Positions 53,850 through 62,289 of a stretch of DNA of 64,000 nucleotides are shown here, piece by piece. Origin of the DNA: Aequorivita todarodis. GTDB lineage: Bacteria > Bacteroidota > Bacteroidia > Flavobacteriales > Flavobacteriaceae. The DNA is taken from NCBI RefSeq assembly GCF_028561335.1, contig NZ_JAQQTG010000019.1, positions 124,001 through 188,000 on the forward strand, written 5' to 3'. Under the pieces are notes generated by a model that was not told the DNA's origin, made no database searches, and was given only the letters and a program-made list of their open reading frames with translations. Position 1 is the first letter of the stretch; every line of letters begins with the position of its first letter. A program made the position numbers and the translations under genes.

Positions 53850-55577
53850 ATGAAAAACGCATTATACATTTTAATGGCAGCAGTCTTTTTTTACAGTTGT
53901 AAAGACGGGGCAGCTTCAAAAGCTGTAGAAACAAAACCGGCATCTTCTTCTCAATTGTTTTACAATGGAGATATAATTACAATGAATTCTGATACACCAG
54001 AATATGCTGAATCTGTGGTTGAACAAAACGGTAAGATTGTTTTCGTCGGAAGCAGAAAGGATGCCGAAGCAAAATATCCCGAAGTGGAAAGAATAGACCT
54101 AAAAGGTAAAACATTATTGCCTGGTTTCATTGACCCACATAGTCATTTTGGCATGGTTTCAAATTCAATGGGTCAAGTCGATTTGAACCCGGAGCCAGTA
54201 GGAACGGTTACAAACATTCCAGATATCACCAAAAAAATAAAAGCCTATAAAGTTGATAATAACATACCCGATGGCGAATGGATTTTTGGTTGGGGTTACG
54301 ACGATGGCCAGTTGGAGGAAAAACGCCACCCGACCAAAAGTGAAATTGATGCAGTTCTTCCCAACAATCCAGTCTATCTGCAACACACAAGCGGACATAT
54401 GGGCGTTGCAAACTCGATGGCACTTAAGAAAATGAATGTTACAGCAGAAACGCCAAATCCCGATGGCGGCAATATTGAGAGAATGCCAAACTCTAAAGAA
54501 CCAAACGGTTTGGTACAGGAAACGGCTATGTATCCATTTGTGGGCAATATGCTTCAAATTCTCGCGAAAGACCAAGCTAAATATTTTGATGCCACGCAAG
54601 AATATTATGCATCAAACGGGATTACAACCGCACAAGATGGAATGACTGACCGGAATACTATTAAATTTTTCCAATCCCAAGCAGATGCAGGTAAATTGAA
54701 GATAGATTTGATAGCATTAGGGGGCAACAATGATTTGAAAGCGAATCTAAAGGATAGTACAATTCATTTTAAAACCTATAAAAACCACTTTAAAGTTCAG
54801 GGAACAAAAATAGTAGCAGACGGTTCGCCACAAGGAAAGACTGCATTTTTTACAAAACCATTTAAAACGGAAGTACCAGGCTGTTCTCACGATTGTAGAG
54901 GATTACCGAGTTTATCAAAAGAAGCACTGAACGACTTATTTGTAACCGCCTATGCCGACGACAATCAGCTTTTTATTCATAGCAATGGCGATGCGACTAT
55001 TGATATGGTCATTGAGGCTCACGAATATGCTTGCGCACAATTAAATCAGCCATTGGACAAAGACCGAAGAACCATTGTAATCCACTCGCAGTTTGTCCGC
55101 CCAGACCAGTTGGCAACCTTTAAAAAGTACAATATGGAACCTTCGTTTTTTACCAATCACGCGTTCTTTTGGGGCGATGAGCACGTTAAGAATTTAGGAA
55201 AAGAACGTGCAGGTTTTTTAAGTCCGATGGCTATTGCGATACGCATAGGTCTAAAACCAACAAATCACTCTGATGCCACGGTAACACCAGTGAATCCATT
55301 ATTTACAATATGGTCTGCAGTCAATCGTGTCTCGCGTTCGGGTGCAACTATAGGAGAAAGTGAAAAAGCTACGCCGTATCAAGCACTTCAAGCCATTACC
55401 ACAAATGCAGCCTACGAATATTTTGAAGAGGATTCAAAAGGAAGTTTATCTGAAGGAAAATTGGCAGACTTCGTGATTTTGGATAAAAATCCTTTGAAAG
55501 TTGATGCTATGGCCATTAAAGATATCCAAGTGCTGGAAACCATTAAAGAAGGTAAAACAGTATTTAAAAAACAATAA
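53850..55577 (+). CDS. Amidohydrolase family lipoprotein (YtcJ-like)
   Basis: 575 residues from ATG 53850. Lipobox FFYSC (Cys 17), then ITMNSDTPEYAESVVEQNGK and PGFIDPHSHFGMV (metal-binding HxH), further signatures FIHSNGDATIDMVIEAHE and NHSDATVTPVNPLFTIW of the YtcJ/amidohydrolase_3 group. It is exported and membrane-anchored, unlike cytoplasmic members. Hydrolysis of an amide or ester bond is expected; the substrate is unknown. It is co-transcribed with a 4-TM protein and an SDR enzyme and shares the efflux operon's operator. Confidence 0.85.
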   Translation: MKNALYILMAAVFFYSCKDGAASKAVETKPASSSQLFYNGDIITMNSDTPEYAESVVEQNGKIVFVGSRKDAEAKYPEVERIDLKGKTLLPGFIDPHSHFGMVSNSMGQVDLNPEPVGTVTNIPDITKKIKAYKVDNNIPDGEWIFGWGYDDGQLEEKRHPTKSEIDAVLPNNPVYLQHTSGHMGVANSMALKKMNVTAETPNPDGGNIERMPNSKEPNGLVQETAMYPFVGNMLQILAKDQAKYFDATQEYYASNGITTAQDGMTDRNTIKFFQSQADAGKLKIDLIALGGNNDLKANLKDSTIHFKTYKNHFKVQGTKIVADGSPQGKTAFFTKPFKTEVPGCSHDCRGLPSLSKEALNDLFVTAYADDNQLFIHSNGDATIDMVIEAHEYACAQLNQPLDKDRRTIVIHSQFVRPDQLATFKKYNMEPSFFTNHAFFWGDEHVKNLGKERAGFLSPMAIAIRIGLKPTNHSDATVTPVNPLFTIWSAVNRVSRSGATIGESEKATPYQALQAITTNAAYEYFEEDSKGSLSEGKLADFVILDKNPLKVDAMAIKDIQVLETIKEGKTVFKKQ

Positions 55578-55600
55578 ATAATAATTTAAAACAGATTAAA

Positions 55601-56374
55601 ATGAAAACATCGGAATTATTCAATCTAAAAGGAAAAACAGCTATCGTAACAGGCGGTGCAAACGGAATAGGAAAAGCGACTGCCTTAATTTTGGCAAAGC
55701 ACGGCGCAAATATCTCTATTGGGGATTTCAATTTAGAGGATGCTAAAAAAGCAGCTAAAGAAATTGAAGCATTAGGCGTAAAGGCTATTGCTGTGGAATG
55801 TAATGTATTAAAAGATGATAACCTAGTAAACCTTGTTGAAACAACAGTAAAGGAATTAGGCGGGATCCACATCTTAATCAACAACGCTGGCGGCGGCGGG
55901 GGCGGACGCGAAAATCCCTCAAAAATTTCCGTAGATGATATTAAACGTGATTATGAACTTAACGTTTTTAGCGGTTGGAGGTTATGCCAATTGGTAGTAC
56001 CGTATATGAAAAAGGACGGCTACGGCTCTATCGTTTTTACAACCTCTATGTCTAGCGTAAACAAAAGCCCTAATATGAGTGGTTATGGCGGTTCCAAAGC
56101 AGCCGTAAACCATACCGTGGCAAATTTGGCCCACGATTTTGGCCCGGAAGTACGTATAAATGCCGTAGGCCCTGGCGCAACTAGAACGGCGGCCCTTGAA
56201 AGTGTATTGACACCGGAGATTGAAGAAACAATGTTGAAGCACACTCCTATCAAACGTTTAGGTACTGCGGATGATATTGCAGGTGCTATGCTGTATTTTG
56301 CATCGCCTATCTCTGAATGGGTAAGCGGACAGACCATTTTTGTAAATGGCGGTGGAGAGCAGACGCTTGAGTAA
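55601..56374 (+). CDS. Short-chain dehydrogenase/reductase
   Basis: 257 residues. Nucleotide binding: TAIVTGGANGIGKATA; NNAGGGGG (poly-Gly after the NNAG motif); catalytic Ser in TTSMSSVN and Tyr/Lys in YGGSKAA. The pattern resembles 7-alpha-hydroxysteroid dehydrogenases (HdhA-type), but SDR substrate cannot be read from sequence. It lies 23 bases after the amidohydrolase and ends the operon at a strong hairpin terminator. Confidence 0.9.
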   Translation: MKTSELFNLKGKTAIVTGGANGIGKATALILAKHGANISIGDFNLEDAKKAAKEIEALGVKAIAVECNVLKDDNLVNLVETTVKELGGIHILINNAGGGGGGRENPSKISVDDIKRDYELNVFSGWRLCQLVVPYMKKDGYGSIVFTTSMSSVNKSPNMSGYGGSKAAVNHTVANLAHDFGPEVRINAVGPGATRTAALESVLTPEIEETMLKHTPIKRLGTADDIAGAMLYFASPISEWVSGQTIFVNGGGEQTLE

Positions 56375-56399
56375 GTTGTAAGAAGTGTTAACTTTTAAA

Positions 56400-56428
56400 A
56401 AAGCGACTATTATGGCTATGGTCGCTTT
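56400..56428. terminator. Bidirectional terminator
   Basis: AAAGCGAC / GTCGCTTT stem (8 bp) with a 13-base loop, followed by an AT-rich stretch, 25 bases after the SDR stop. Confidence 0.8.
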
Positions 56429-56639
56429 AATTATTTCATATATTGTTTATCCGTAATCAGTAATACGACTATTTTATTAGGCTGCGTGCTTAGTTTCCCA
56501 CGCAAACCTTTTGAAGATGAAGAAAACAAGAACCAACCTTGTGTTTTTGAAAAGGCATCTTATGGAAGCGATGCACTAATCAGGTTATAATCGCGAGCGC
56601 CCCGCTCAAGTTATCCACGAAATAAAAACCATCCCGTAA

Positions 56640-56880
56640 TCAGCTATAAAACGAATATGCCCTGAAAGGGCAACCTACCATAACATAAGGCAACACCTTA
56701 TGGGTGCGCAACTAGTCTAAAACCAGCCCTGAAAGGGCGGCATAAAGGGCAATGGCAACCGTTCCTTAACTATTACGACCTTTCAGGGCTTTGGAAGTAT
56801 AAGGTCCATCATCGAGCGTTGCCCGATGTTAAAGTATTTCCGCCCTTTCAGGGCGAATTTATTATTGTCCCCCAGATGTA
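56640..56880. repeat. Cluster of CCCTGAAAGGG / CCCTTTCAGGG palindromes
   Basis: GCCCTGAAAGGGC at 56659-56671 and again at 56726-56738; related CCTTTCAGGG at 56779-56788 and CGCCCTTTCAGGGCG at 56841-56855. A hairpin CATAAGG-CAACA-CCTTATG lies at 56684-56702. The layout is a composite mobile-repeat-like element as seen in Bacteroidetes genomes. Confidence 0.8.
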
Positions 56881-57074
56881 AACTATAGTGAATTTGGAAG
56901 ATGGGTTTTTAGTATCATAAGAATGAAAACCCAGGACTTGTCAATCGGTCCCAGCGGAACCTTCAGGGTATTTGGGAAAGGGTGGCAATTATATTATAAG
57001 GCATTGCGAACAATCAAATTTCATATAAAAGTCATACCATAGCTAAAAATTTAACATAATATTAATCCCGTTTA

Positions 57075-57092
57075 GTTCGTAATGTTACGAAC
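57075..57092 (+). promoter_or_regulatory. GTTCG-N8-CGAAC operator, copy 4, within the efflux promoter
   Basis: Lies between TTTA (57071-57074, a weak -33 box) and TAATTTTG (57099-57106) with 24 bases between boxes, 60 bases before the TolC gene start. Confidence 0.8.
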
Positions 57093-57151
57093 TAAACGTA
57101 ATTTTGTACTCAATTTAGTATTGAAATAAAGTAAAAACAATAAACTTGAAA

Positions 57152-58483
57152 ATGCAAAAGATGAAAAATTTAAAATATCTAATGCTTCTAAGCTTTACGC
57201 TGCTCGGTTTGAATACCCATACAATAGTTGCACAACAAATGCAGGAACGAATAATGACGATTCAAGAACTTGCCGAAAGCGTTCAGACAAATAACATTCA
57301 ACTAAAATTGGCAAACACAGCTGTGAACGTCGCCGATGCCCGCATTGGCGAAGCGAAAGTCAACAGGCTTCCAAATATAAGTACCGATGTGAGCGGGTTC
57401 TATCTAAGCGATGTGAGCATTTACGATACGAACTTCAAAAAATTGCAAACAGTAGATATTCCAAATTTCGGTAATCAGTTTAATATGAATGTCAGTCAAT
57501 TGATTTTTGCAGGTGGAAAAATCAACAAATCCATCCAACTTGCTGAAATGAGCAAAACGCTTTCTGAAAACCAACTGGAAGACACTGAGCAAGGCATTAA
57601 GCTAAGTGCGACGGAACTATATCTCAACCTTTACAATCTACAAAACCAAAAAAAGATTCTCGAAAAAAATAAGGATTTAGCTACGGAGCGTACAAAAAAT
57701 ACCGAGTATTTCTATGAGCAGGATATGATTACAAAGAACGAAATGCTCCGTGCCCAAGTACTGGAACGCCAATTGGAACAAAGCATTTTACAGATTGAAA
57801 ACGCTATTTTAATTACCAATAAAAATCTTACCCTGCTCGCAGGACTTGACGAGAATATTTTAATTGTTCCTACTATAGACAATATCAACCATCAAATTCG
57901 GGAACAAGACGAAGCGTTTTATCGGGAAATTGCTTTTCAGAAAAACCCACAATTAACCGCAAGCGATACACAGATAGCAATAGCCGAAAAAAATCTGGAA
58001 CTCACCCGAACGGATAGGTTTCCTGTTTTAGCTGGATTTGCGGGTTATAATGCCAATCGCCCACAAACCTCGGGCACCCCAGCAGATTTATATTCAAACA
58101 CCTATCAAGTGGGCTTAAGTCTCACTTATAATATTGAATCTTTGTTTAAAAATCCTAAAAAGGAGGCAGTCGATAAAATATTAATTGACCAAGCCGCACA
58201 AGCAAAAGAAGCGGTAAGACAACGTATTGAAGGCGATGTGAACGCCGCATTTAACAACTATCATCAGGCGATTGAACAGTTGGAGGTAAGTTCAATCAAC
58301 CAAACGGCCGCAGATGAAAATTACCGAATCACGGAATTGAAATACAAAAACCAGTTGGTCACCTATATTGAAATAATCGATGCGGCAAACACAAAATTGC
58401 AGGCAGAATTGCAGATGCTCGATGACCAGACAGACATTATTTTGAATTACGTAAAACTCCTTCGGGTTACAGGACAATTATAA
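57152..58483 (+). CDS. TolC family outer membrane efflux protein
   Basis: 443 residues from ATG 57152 (a TTG at 57146 and an ATG at 57161 are alternatives). Signal peptide ends near TIVAQQ. The rest is long helices with TolC-type features: IQELAESVQTNNIQLKLANT, VSQLIFAGGKINKSIQLAEM, and QAKEAVRQRIEGDVNAAFNNYHQ. It forms the outer-membrane channel of a tripartite pump with the HlyD and MFS proteins encoded next. Operator in its promoter. Confidence 0.88.
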   Translation: MQKMKNLKYLMLLSFTLLGLNTHTIVAQQMQERIMTIQELAESVQTNNIQLKLANTAVNVADARIGEAKVNRLPNISTDVSGFYLSDVSIYDTNFKKLQTVDIPNFGNQFNMNVSQLIFAGGKINKSIQLAEMSKTLSENQLEDTEQGIKLSATELYLNLYNLQNQKKILEKNKDLATERTKNTEYFYEQDMITKNEMLRAQVLERQLEQSILQIENAILITNKNLTLLAGLDENILIVPTIDNINHQIREQDEAFYREIAFQKNPQLTASDTQIAIAEKNLELTRTDRFPVLAGFAGYNANRPQTSGTPADLYSNTYQVGLSLTYNIESLFKNPKKEAVDKILIDQAAQAKEAVRQRIEGDVNAAFNNYHQAIEQLEVSSINQTAADENYRITELKYKNQLVTYIEIIDAANTKLQAELQMLDDQTDIILNYVKLLRVTGQL

Positions 58484-58506
58484 AACCATCAATTAAAGTT
58501 TATACT

Positions 58507-59622
58507 ATGGCAACTAAAGAATCAAAATCAGAAACAAAACAGCAAACAACTCCTGAAGCGGCACCCAAAGCAGCACCGAAAGTGAAGAAAAAAAACAAAC
58601 TGTATCTAACGCTTTTGAACGCCTTTGTATTTATCGTCACTTTACTGGTTATCTGGTTTGTGGTGAAAAATTATCTTCATATTAATGATGACACCTATGT
58701 GAGCGATGCCCAGGTAAAGGCGTATATAAGCCCGGTAAATTCGAGAGTTCCGGGATATATAGACGAAATATATTTCACAGAGCACAAGGCAGTTAAAAAA
58801 GGAGATACACTTCTTACACTCGATAAAACAGATTTTCTGAATGCCATTGCCCAAGCCGAGGCAGGTTTAAGCCAAGCCATAGCGGGTAAGGCTGCGGTAG
58901 TGTCTTCCATAGCGCGTGTGGGTAGCGGTGAAAGTACGGTTGCGGCAAATATGTTGGGCGTACAGGCACAGCTCAATAACGCAAAAGCAGATTTGGCACG
59001 TTATAAAAACCTGTTGGAAAATGACGCCGTTACCTTGCAGCAATATCAGCAAATTGAAACCCAAGTAAAAACCTTACAGTCGCAATACAACGCCTTGAGC
59101 AAACAAAAAAACACGGCACAGCTTTCCACAAATGAAACAGAATCGCAACTTGCCGTTAGCGATGCACAAATTGAGGCCGCAAAAGCAGGGCTGGAAAGGG
59201 CAAAACTCAATTTAAAATATACGGTAATCACCGCTCCCGAAGATGGCGTAATGGGAAGAAGAACCATTACCGTGGGGCAGTACATCCAGCCAGGACAACA
59301 GATTGCCGCCTTGGTGCAAAACGATAAGAAGTGGATTGAAGCCAATTTGCTCGAAACGCAATTGCCATTGGTTCAAATAGGCGATAAAATTCCTTTTACC
59401 ATAGATGCCATTGGAAAGACCGAATTTGAAGGCAAAGTAGTTTCAATTTCAGCCGCCACCGGCTCCGAATATTCCGCAATCCCTACCGATAATTCTGCAG
59501 GAAACTTTGTAAAGGTGCAACAACGTATTCCCGTAAAAATAGAATTTACTGAAAACAACGACCCAAAAGCATTAGAAAAAGTACGTGTGGGAATGAACGT
59601 GGTAATGACGCTAAAAGATTAA
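58507..59622 (+). CDS. HlyD/EmrA family membrane fusion protein
   Basis: 371 residues. A basic Ala/Pro/Lys-rich N-terminus precedes one membrane helix (about 40-57, VFIVTLLVIWFV). The periplasmic part starts with DDTYVSDAQVKAYISPVNSR (lipoyl-like half), then two long helices and LKYTVITAPEDGVMGRRTIT, typical of EmrA/HlyD adaptors. It joins the inner-membrane MFS pump to TolC. The gene is 23 bases after the TolC gene and 4 bases before the MFS gene. Confidence 0.9.
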   Translation: MATKESKSETKQQTTPEAAPKAAPKVKKKNKLYLTLLNAFVFIVTLLVIWFVVKNYLHINDDTYVSDAQVKAYISPVNSRVPGYIDEIYFTEHKAVKKGDTLLTLDKTDFLNAIAQAEAGLSQAIAGKAAVVSSIARVGSGESTVAANMLGVQAQLNNAKADLARYKNLLENDAVTLQQYQQIETQVKTLQSQYNALSKQKNTAQLSTNETESQLAVSDAQIEAAKAGLERAKLNLKYTVITAPEDGVMGRRTITVGQYIQPGQQIAALVQNDKKWIEANLLETQLPLVQIGDKIPFTIDAIGKTEFEGKVVSISAATGSEYSAIPTDNSAGNFVKVQQRIPVKIEFTENNDPKALEKVRVGMNVVMTLKD

Positions 59623-59626
59623 TAAA

Positions 59627-61240
59627 ATGTACAACAAAGGCTTATTTGCAGATTGGGTTCCCAAGCCGTTGATGCTAATTTTAATCATTGTTTTCCTCAT
59701 CCCTATTTTAGTGGTAAATGGGGTTTATACGGGAAATATCAGTTATATGGTAGGCAGCCTCGGCACCCATAACGAGTGGATTGTCTTTGCCAATTATGCC
59801 GGGGTGGTAGGAATGGGCGTTAGCCTGCCACTCATCTTCAGATATAAATTGCGGTTTTACACCAAGTTTTTAATGGTGCGCACGCTCCTGTTTCTGGCCA
59901 TTGCAAGCTTTATGATCGGAACTACCGATAGTGTTATCGTAATTGTTTCCTCTACCTTCTTCATCGGGTTTCTTAAAATGTTTGCGCTCATCGAACTTAT
60001 TTTACCGACGATGTTTATAATCAGTCCCGATGGCAACAGACCAAAATTCTATTCCATATTCTATCCTTCGGCAATCGTGTTTCCGCAATTGGCAGGGTAT
60101 CTAATGGTGCGTTTTGGCTTTGGCACGTTTTGGCAAAACGCCAATTTTATCATGGCAATTGTTATGTTGGCACTGGCCGCCCTGGCATTGATTTTTATGC
60201 ACAACCAGCGGTATGATAAAAAGGTTCCACTAAAAGGAATCGACTGGACTGGAATATTTTTGTTTACGAGCGTGTTTTTGGCTTTGGCGTATTTCATCTC
60301 CTTTGCAAAACAGCAAAACTATTTCAGGTCAGATAATATTATGCTGGCCGTGGGAATAATGGTGGTGGGAAGCATTCTGTACGCCATCAACCAACGATTG
60401 AAAGAAAACCCGTTTATACAATTTGGGTTTCTTAAAAACTATAGTGTCGTTCACGGAACTATGATGCTATTGATGCTTGGTTTCTTTTTGGCGGGAGGTT
60501 CGCTTCAAAGTAAAATCACGATGGGAATTCTTGGTTTTGATTCAGTGATGGACAATTCCTTTAACCTTTGGATGATTCCGGGGCTGCTTATCGCAATCGT
60601 TTTTAGTATGAAATGGTTGGTAAAGAACAAATCGCTCAAAATATACATCCTTACGGGGTTTACGGCTTTTATCCTGTACTACGTATTGATGTATTTCTTG
60701 GTTTCGCGCGGCTTGAGTTATGAGCAATTGATTATCCCAAATATAATCCGCGGGTTTGGGATGGCGGTCTTGTTTATTGGCGTCTGGTTGTACGCGCTCG
60801 GAAATCTAAATCCGGATGCCATGTTGGGAGCTGCGGCGGTAATGATTATTGTAAGAACGATGATAGGCCCTGGATTATGGAGTCTTGGATTCAATTATAT
60901 AGACAGTATTTGGAGTTTGGAAGCCTTGACCAATATGGCAGGAAAAATGGATGCCTCTGCCTATTCCCCACAAACCGCAATGGGATTGTACAAAACCCTG
61001 AACCTCGATGCACTTCTTATTTCCACAAAGCGGTTGTACGGATTATTGGTACTGCTCGGTGGCGCGGTACTGGTATATGTCTCATTTCTAAATCTCGAAG
61101 GTTTGAGCAAACGCGGTGTTGTATTACTGCGCAAACGTCTTAAAGGCCAATCTACAAAAGGCTATGTACGCGAAGTAGAATTGGAGGAAGAAGAAGCATT
61201 GGAAGAAGAAATTAAATCCGCAAGTGCTGTGGCGGTTTAG
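59627..61240 (+). CDS. MFS (DHA2/EmrB-like) drug efflux transporter
   Basis: 537 residues with about 14 membrane helices, the DHA2 layout. Overall architecture and its place after an EmrA-like adaptor and TolC identify the inner-membrane antiporter of a tripartite efflux system. The classic DHA2 motifs are weak, so it is a divergent flavobacterial EmrB-type protein. The C-terminus is acidic (ELEEEEALEEEIK). It should export a hydrophobic or anionic compound using proton motive force. Confidence 0.85.
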   Translation: MYNKGLFADWVPKPLMLILIIVFLIPILVVNGVYTGNISYMVGSLGTHNEWIVFANYAGVVGMGVSLPLIFRYKLRFYTKFLMVRTLLFLAIASFMIGTTDSVIVIVSSTFFIGFLKMFALIELILPTMFIISPDGNRPKFYSIFYPSAIVFPQLAGYLMVRFGFGTFWQNANFIMAIVMLALAALALIFMHNQRYDKKVPLKGIDWTGIFLFTSVFLALAYFISFAKQQNYFRSDNIMLAVGIMVVGSILYAINQRLKENPFIQFGFLKNYSVVHGTMMLLMLGFFLAGGSLQSKITMGILGFDSVMDNSFNLWMIPGLLIAIVFSMKWLVKNKSLKIYILTGFTAFILYYVLMYFLVSRGLSYEQLIIPNIIRGFGMAVLFIGVWLYALGNLNPDAMLGAAAVMIIVRTMIGPGLWSLGFNYIDSIWSLEALTNMAGKMDASAYSPQTAMGLYKTLNLDALLISTKRLYGLLVLLGGAVLVYVSFLNLEGLSKRGVVLLRKRLKGQSTKGYVREVELEEEEALEEEIKSASAVAV

Positions 61241-61242
61241 AT

Positions 61243-61287
61243 AGACATAAGACTGTAGGACATAAGACCTAAGATCTAAGATCTAAA
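61243..61287. repeat. 7-bp-period tandem repeat
   Basis: GACATAA, GACTGTA, GGACATA, AGACCTA, AGATCTA, AGATCTA-type units at 7-base period between the MFS and second regulator genes. Confidence 0.75.
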
Positions 61288-61318
61288 CCTGTTTGTTTAA
61301 GAAATATTAAAAAAAGGT

Positions 61319-61798
61319 ATGCTAAAAGAAAAAATATCGAAGGAACACAGCTCGTTAATTGAAGAAATAGGCATAGTGATAGAAGAACGGGCTGGCTTGC
61401 CCCCACTTGCCGCGCGCATTTACGCCACGCTGATTCTCGCCTCGGATGACGGATTTACGTTTGAAGATATTTCAGAGATACATCAAGCTAGTAAAAGCGC
61501 GGTCTCCAACAGTCTTAGCGTATTGGTCAAACTTGAATATATAGAATATTTCACAAAACCCGGGGAACGCAAACGCTACATTAAAGCTTCAAAATTCTAC
61601 GTAAAAACTGCCATAGAAAAGTACAGCCAGTTATTTGAAAAAGAAGTTAAGGTAGTAAGGAAGATAAACGAGTTTAATAAAAAGCACAATCCGGAAAAGT
61701 TTAAAAATGAACAATCCGCAGCAATCCTATATCAGGAATATCTCACGAGATTAAGCGAAGGATTTAGGCGGAAAATGGACGAAATTGAAGGTTTATAA
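61319..61798 (+). CDS. GbsR/MarR-type transcriptional regulator, paralogue
   Basis: 159 residues. GLPPLAARIYATLILASDDG and FTFEDISEIHQASKSAVSNS are shared with the regulator at 52772, as is KPGERKRYIK. It lies 78 bases after the MFS gene, separated by a heptamer repeat tract, so it is probably read with the efflux operon. No operator copy lies directly in front of it. It may bind the same GTTCG-N8-CGAAC sites, competing or cooperating with its paralogue; this is inference. Confidence 0.83.
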   Translation: MLKEKISKEHSSLIEEIGIVIEERAGLPPLAARIYATLILASDDGFTFEDISEIHQASKSAVSNSLSVLVKLEYIEYFTKPGERKRYIKASKFYVKTAIEKYSQLFEKEVKVVRKINEFNKKHNPEKFKNEQSAAILYQEYLTRLSEGFRRKMDEIEGL

Positions 61799-62289
61799 TA
61801 GCCATAAACGACTTTAAATTATTAAAAAGACGAATAAGCCAAATTCGATTAAGCATAGAAAGACACGGTTCCAGCTTTTTTTCGGGAGTCTTTATAAAAA
61901 AAACTCCAGTTTTCACTGAAGCTTTTCTACTAAGTACAGACGGATAGTAGATCATCCTCAAAACGGGATGAACGATTCGTTTCCGGACGTGGCAAGTGGT
62001 TTTTGTCCAGTTTTTCAAAACAAAGATAGAGGCCATGGATTTTGAAAAATATCTCAAGAGCAGTATGGGGCGCGAATGGATCCGCCGGAACCTACCATTT
62101 GAATAGTCCGCTGGCCCATATCCGCCGCCGCGGACACAGGTTCCCCCGAGACTTCGGGGCAGTTCCCGCTACTATCAAAGACAAGGCTCGACAGAAATGC
62201 GGAGCCTTTCTTTTTTGCAATGGGTACAGAGTAGGTACATAATAATTCCTTTTTTCAGAAATATATTTCAAATAATATAAAATGAGTTA
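61799..62289. other. Gene-poor region with orphan hairpin terminator
   Basis: 491 bases without a convincing gene. It holds GC-rich segments with small inverted repeats (CCCCGAGACTTCGGGG at about 62144-62159) and then a strong plus-strand hairpin plus T-run at 62183-62216. The sequence just after has GGGTACAGAGTAGGTAC, which reminds me of sequence seen beside flavobacterial integrase att sites. No tRNA fold could be made by eye. Confidence 0.5.
62183..62216 (+). terminator. Factor-independent terminator
   Basis: AAGGCTC / GAGCCTT stem (7 bp) with 12-base loop followed by CTTTTTT. Confidence 0.75.

Larger units (their letters stand above)
56375..57151. other. Gene-poor region with palindrome cluster and efflux promoter
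   Basis: 777 bases. It opens with a terminator (56400-56428), continues with an unremarkable stretch (56430-56640), then the CCCTGAAAGGG palindrome cluster (56640-56880), and ends with the operator-containing promoter of the TolC operon (57071-57106). No protein gene or RNA gene is recognised. Confidence 0.7.

Noticed and set aside
61764-62057. 97-codon minus-strand frame after the second GbsR-type gene
   Set aside because: Low-complexity basic translation without domain or ribosome-binding site, in a region of hairpins.
62050-62180. Possible tRNA gene or riboswitch
   Set aside because: No acceptor/T-arm consensus or cloverleaf could be built by eye.
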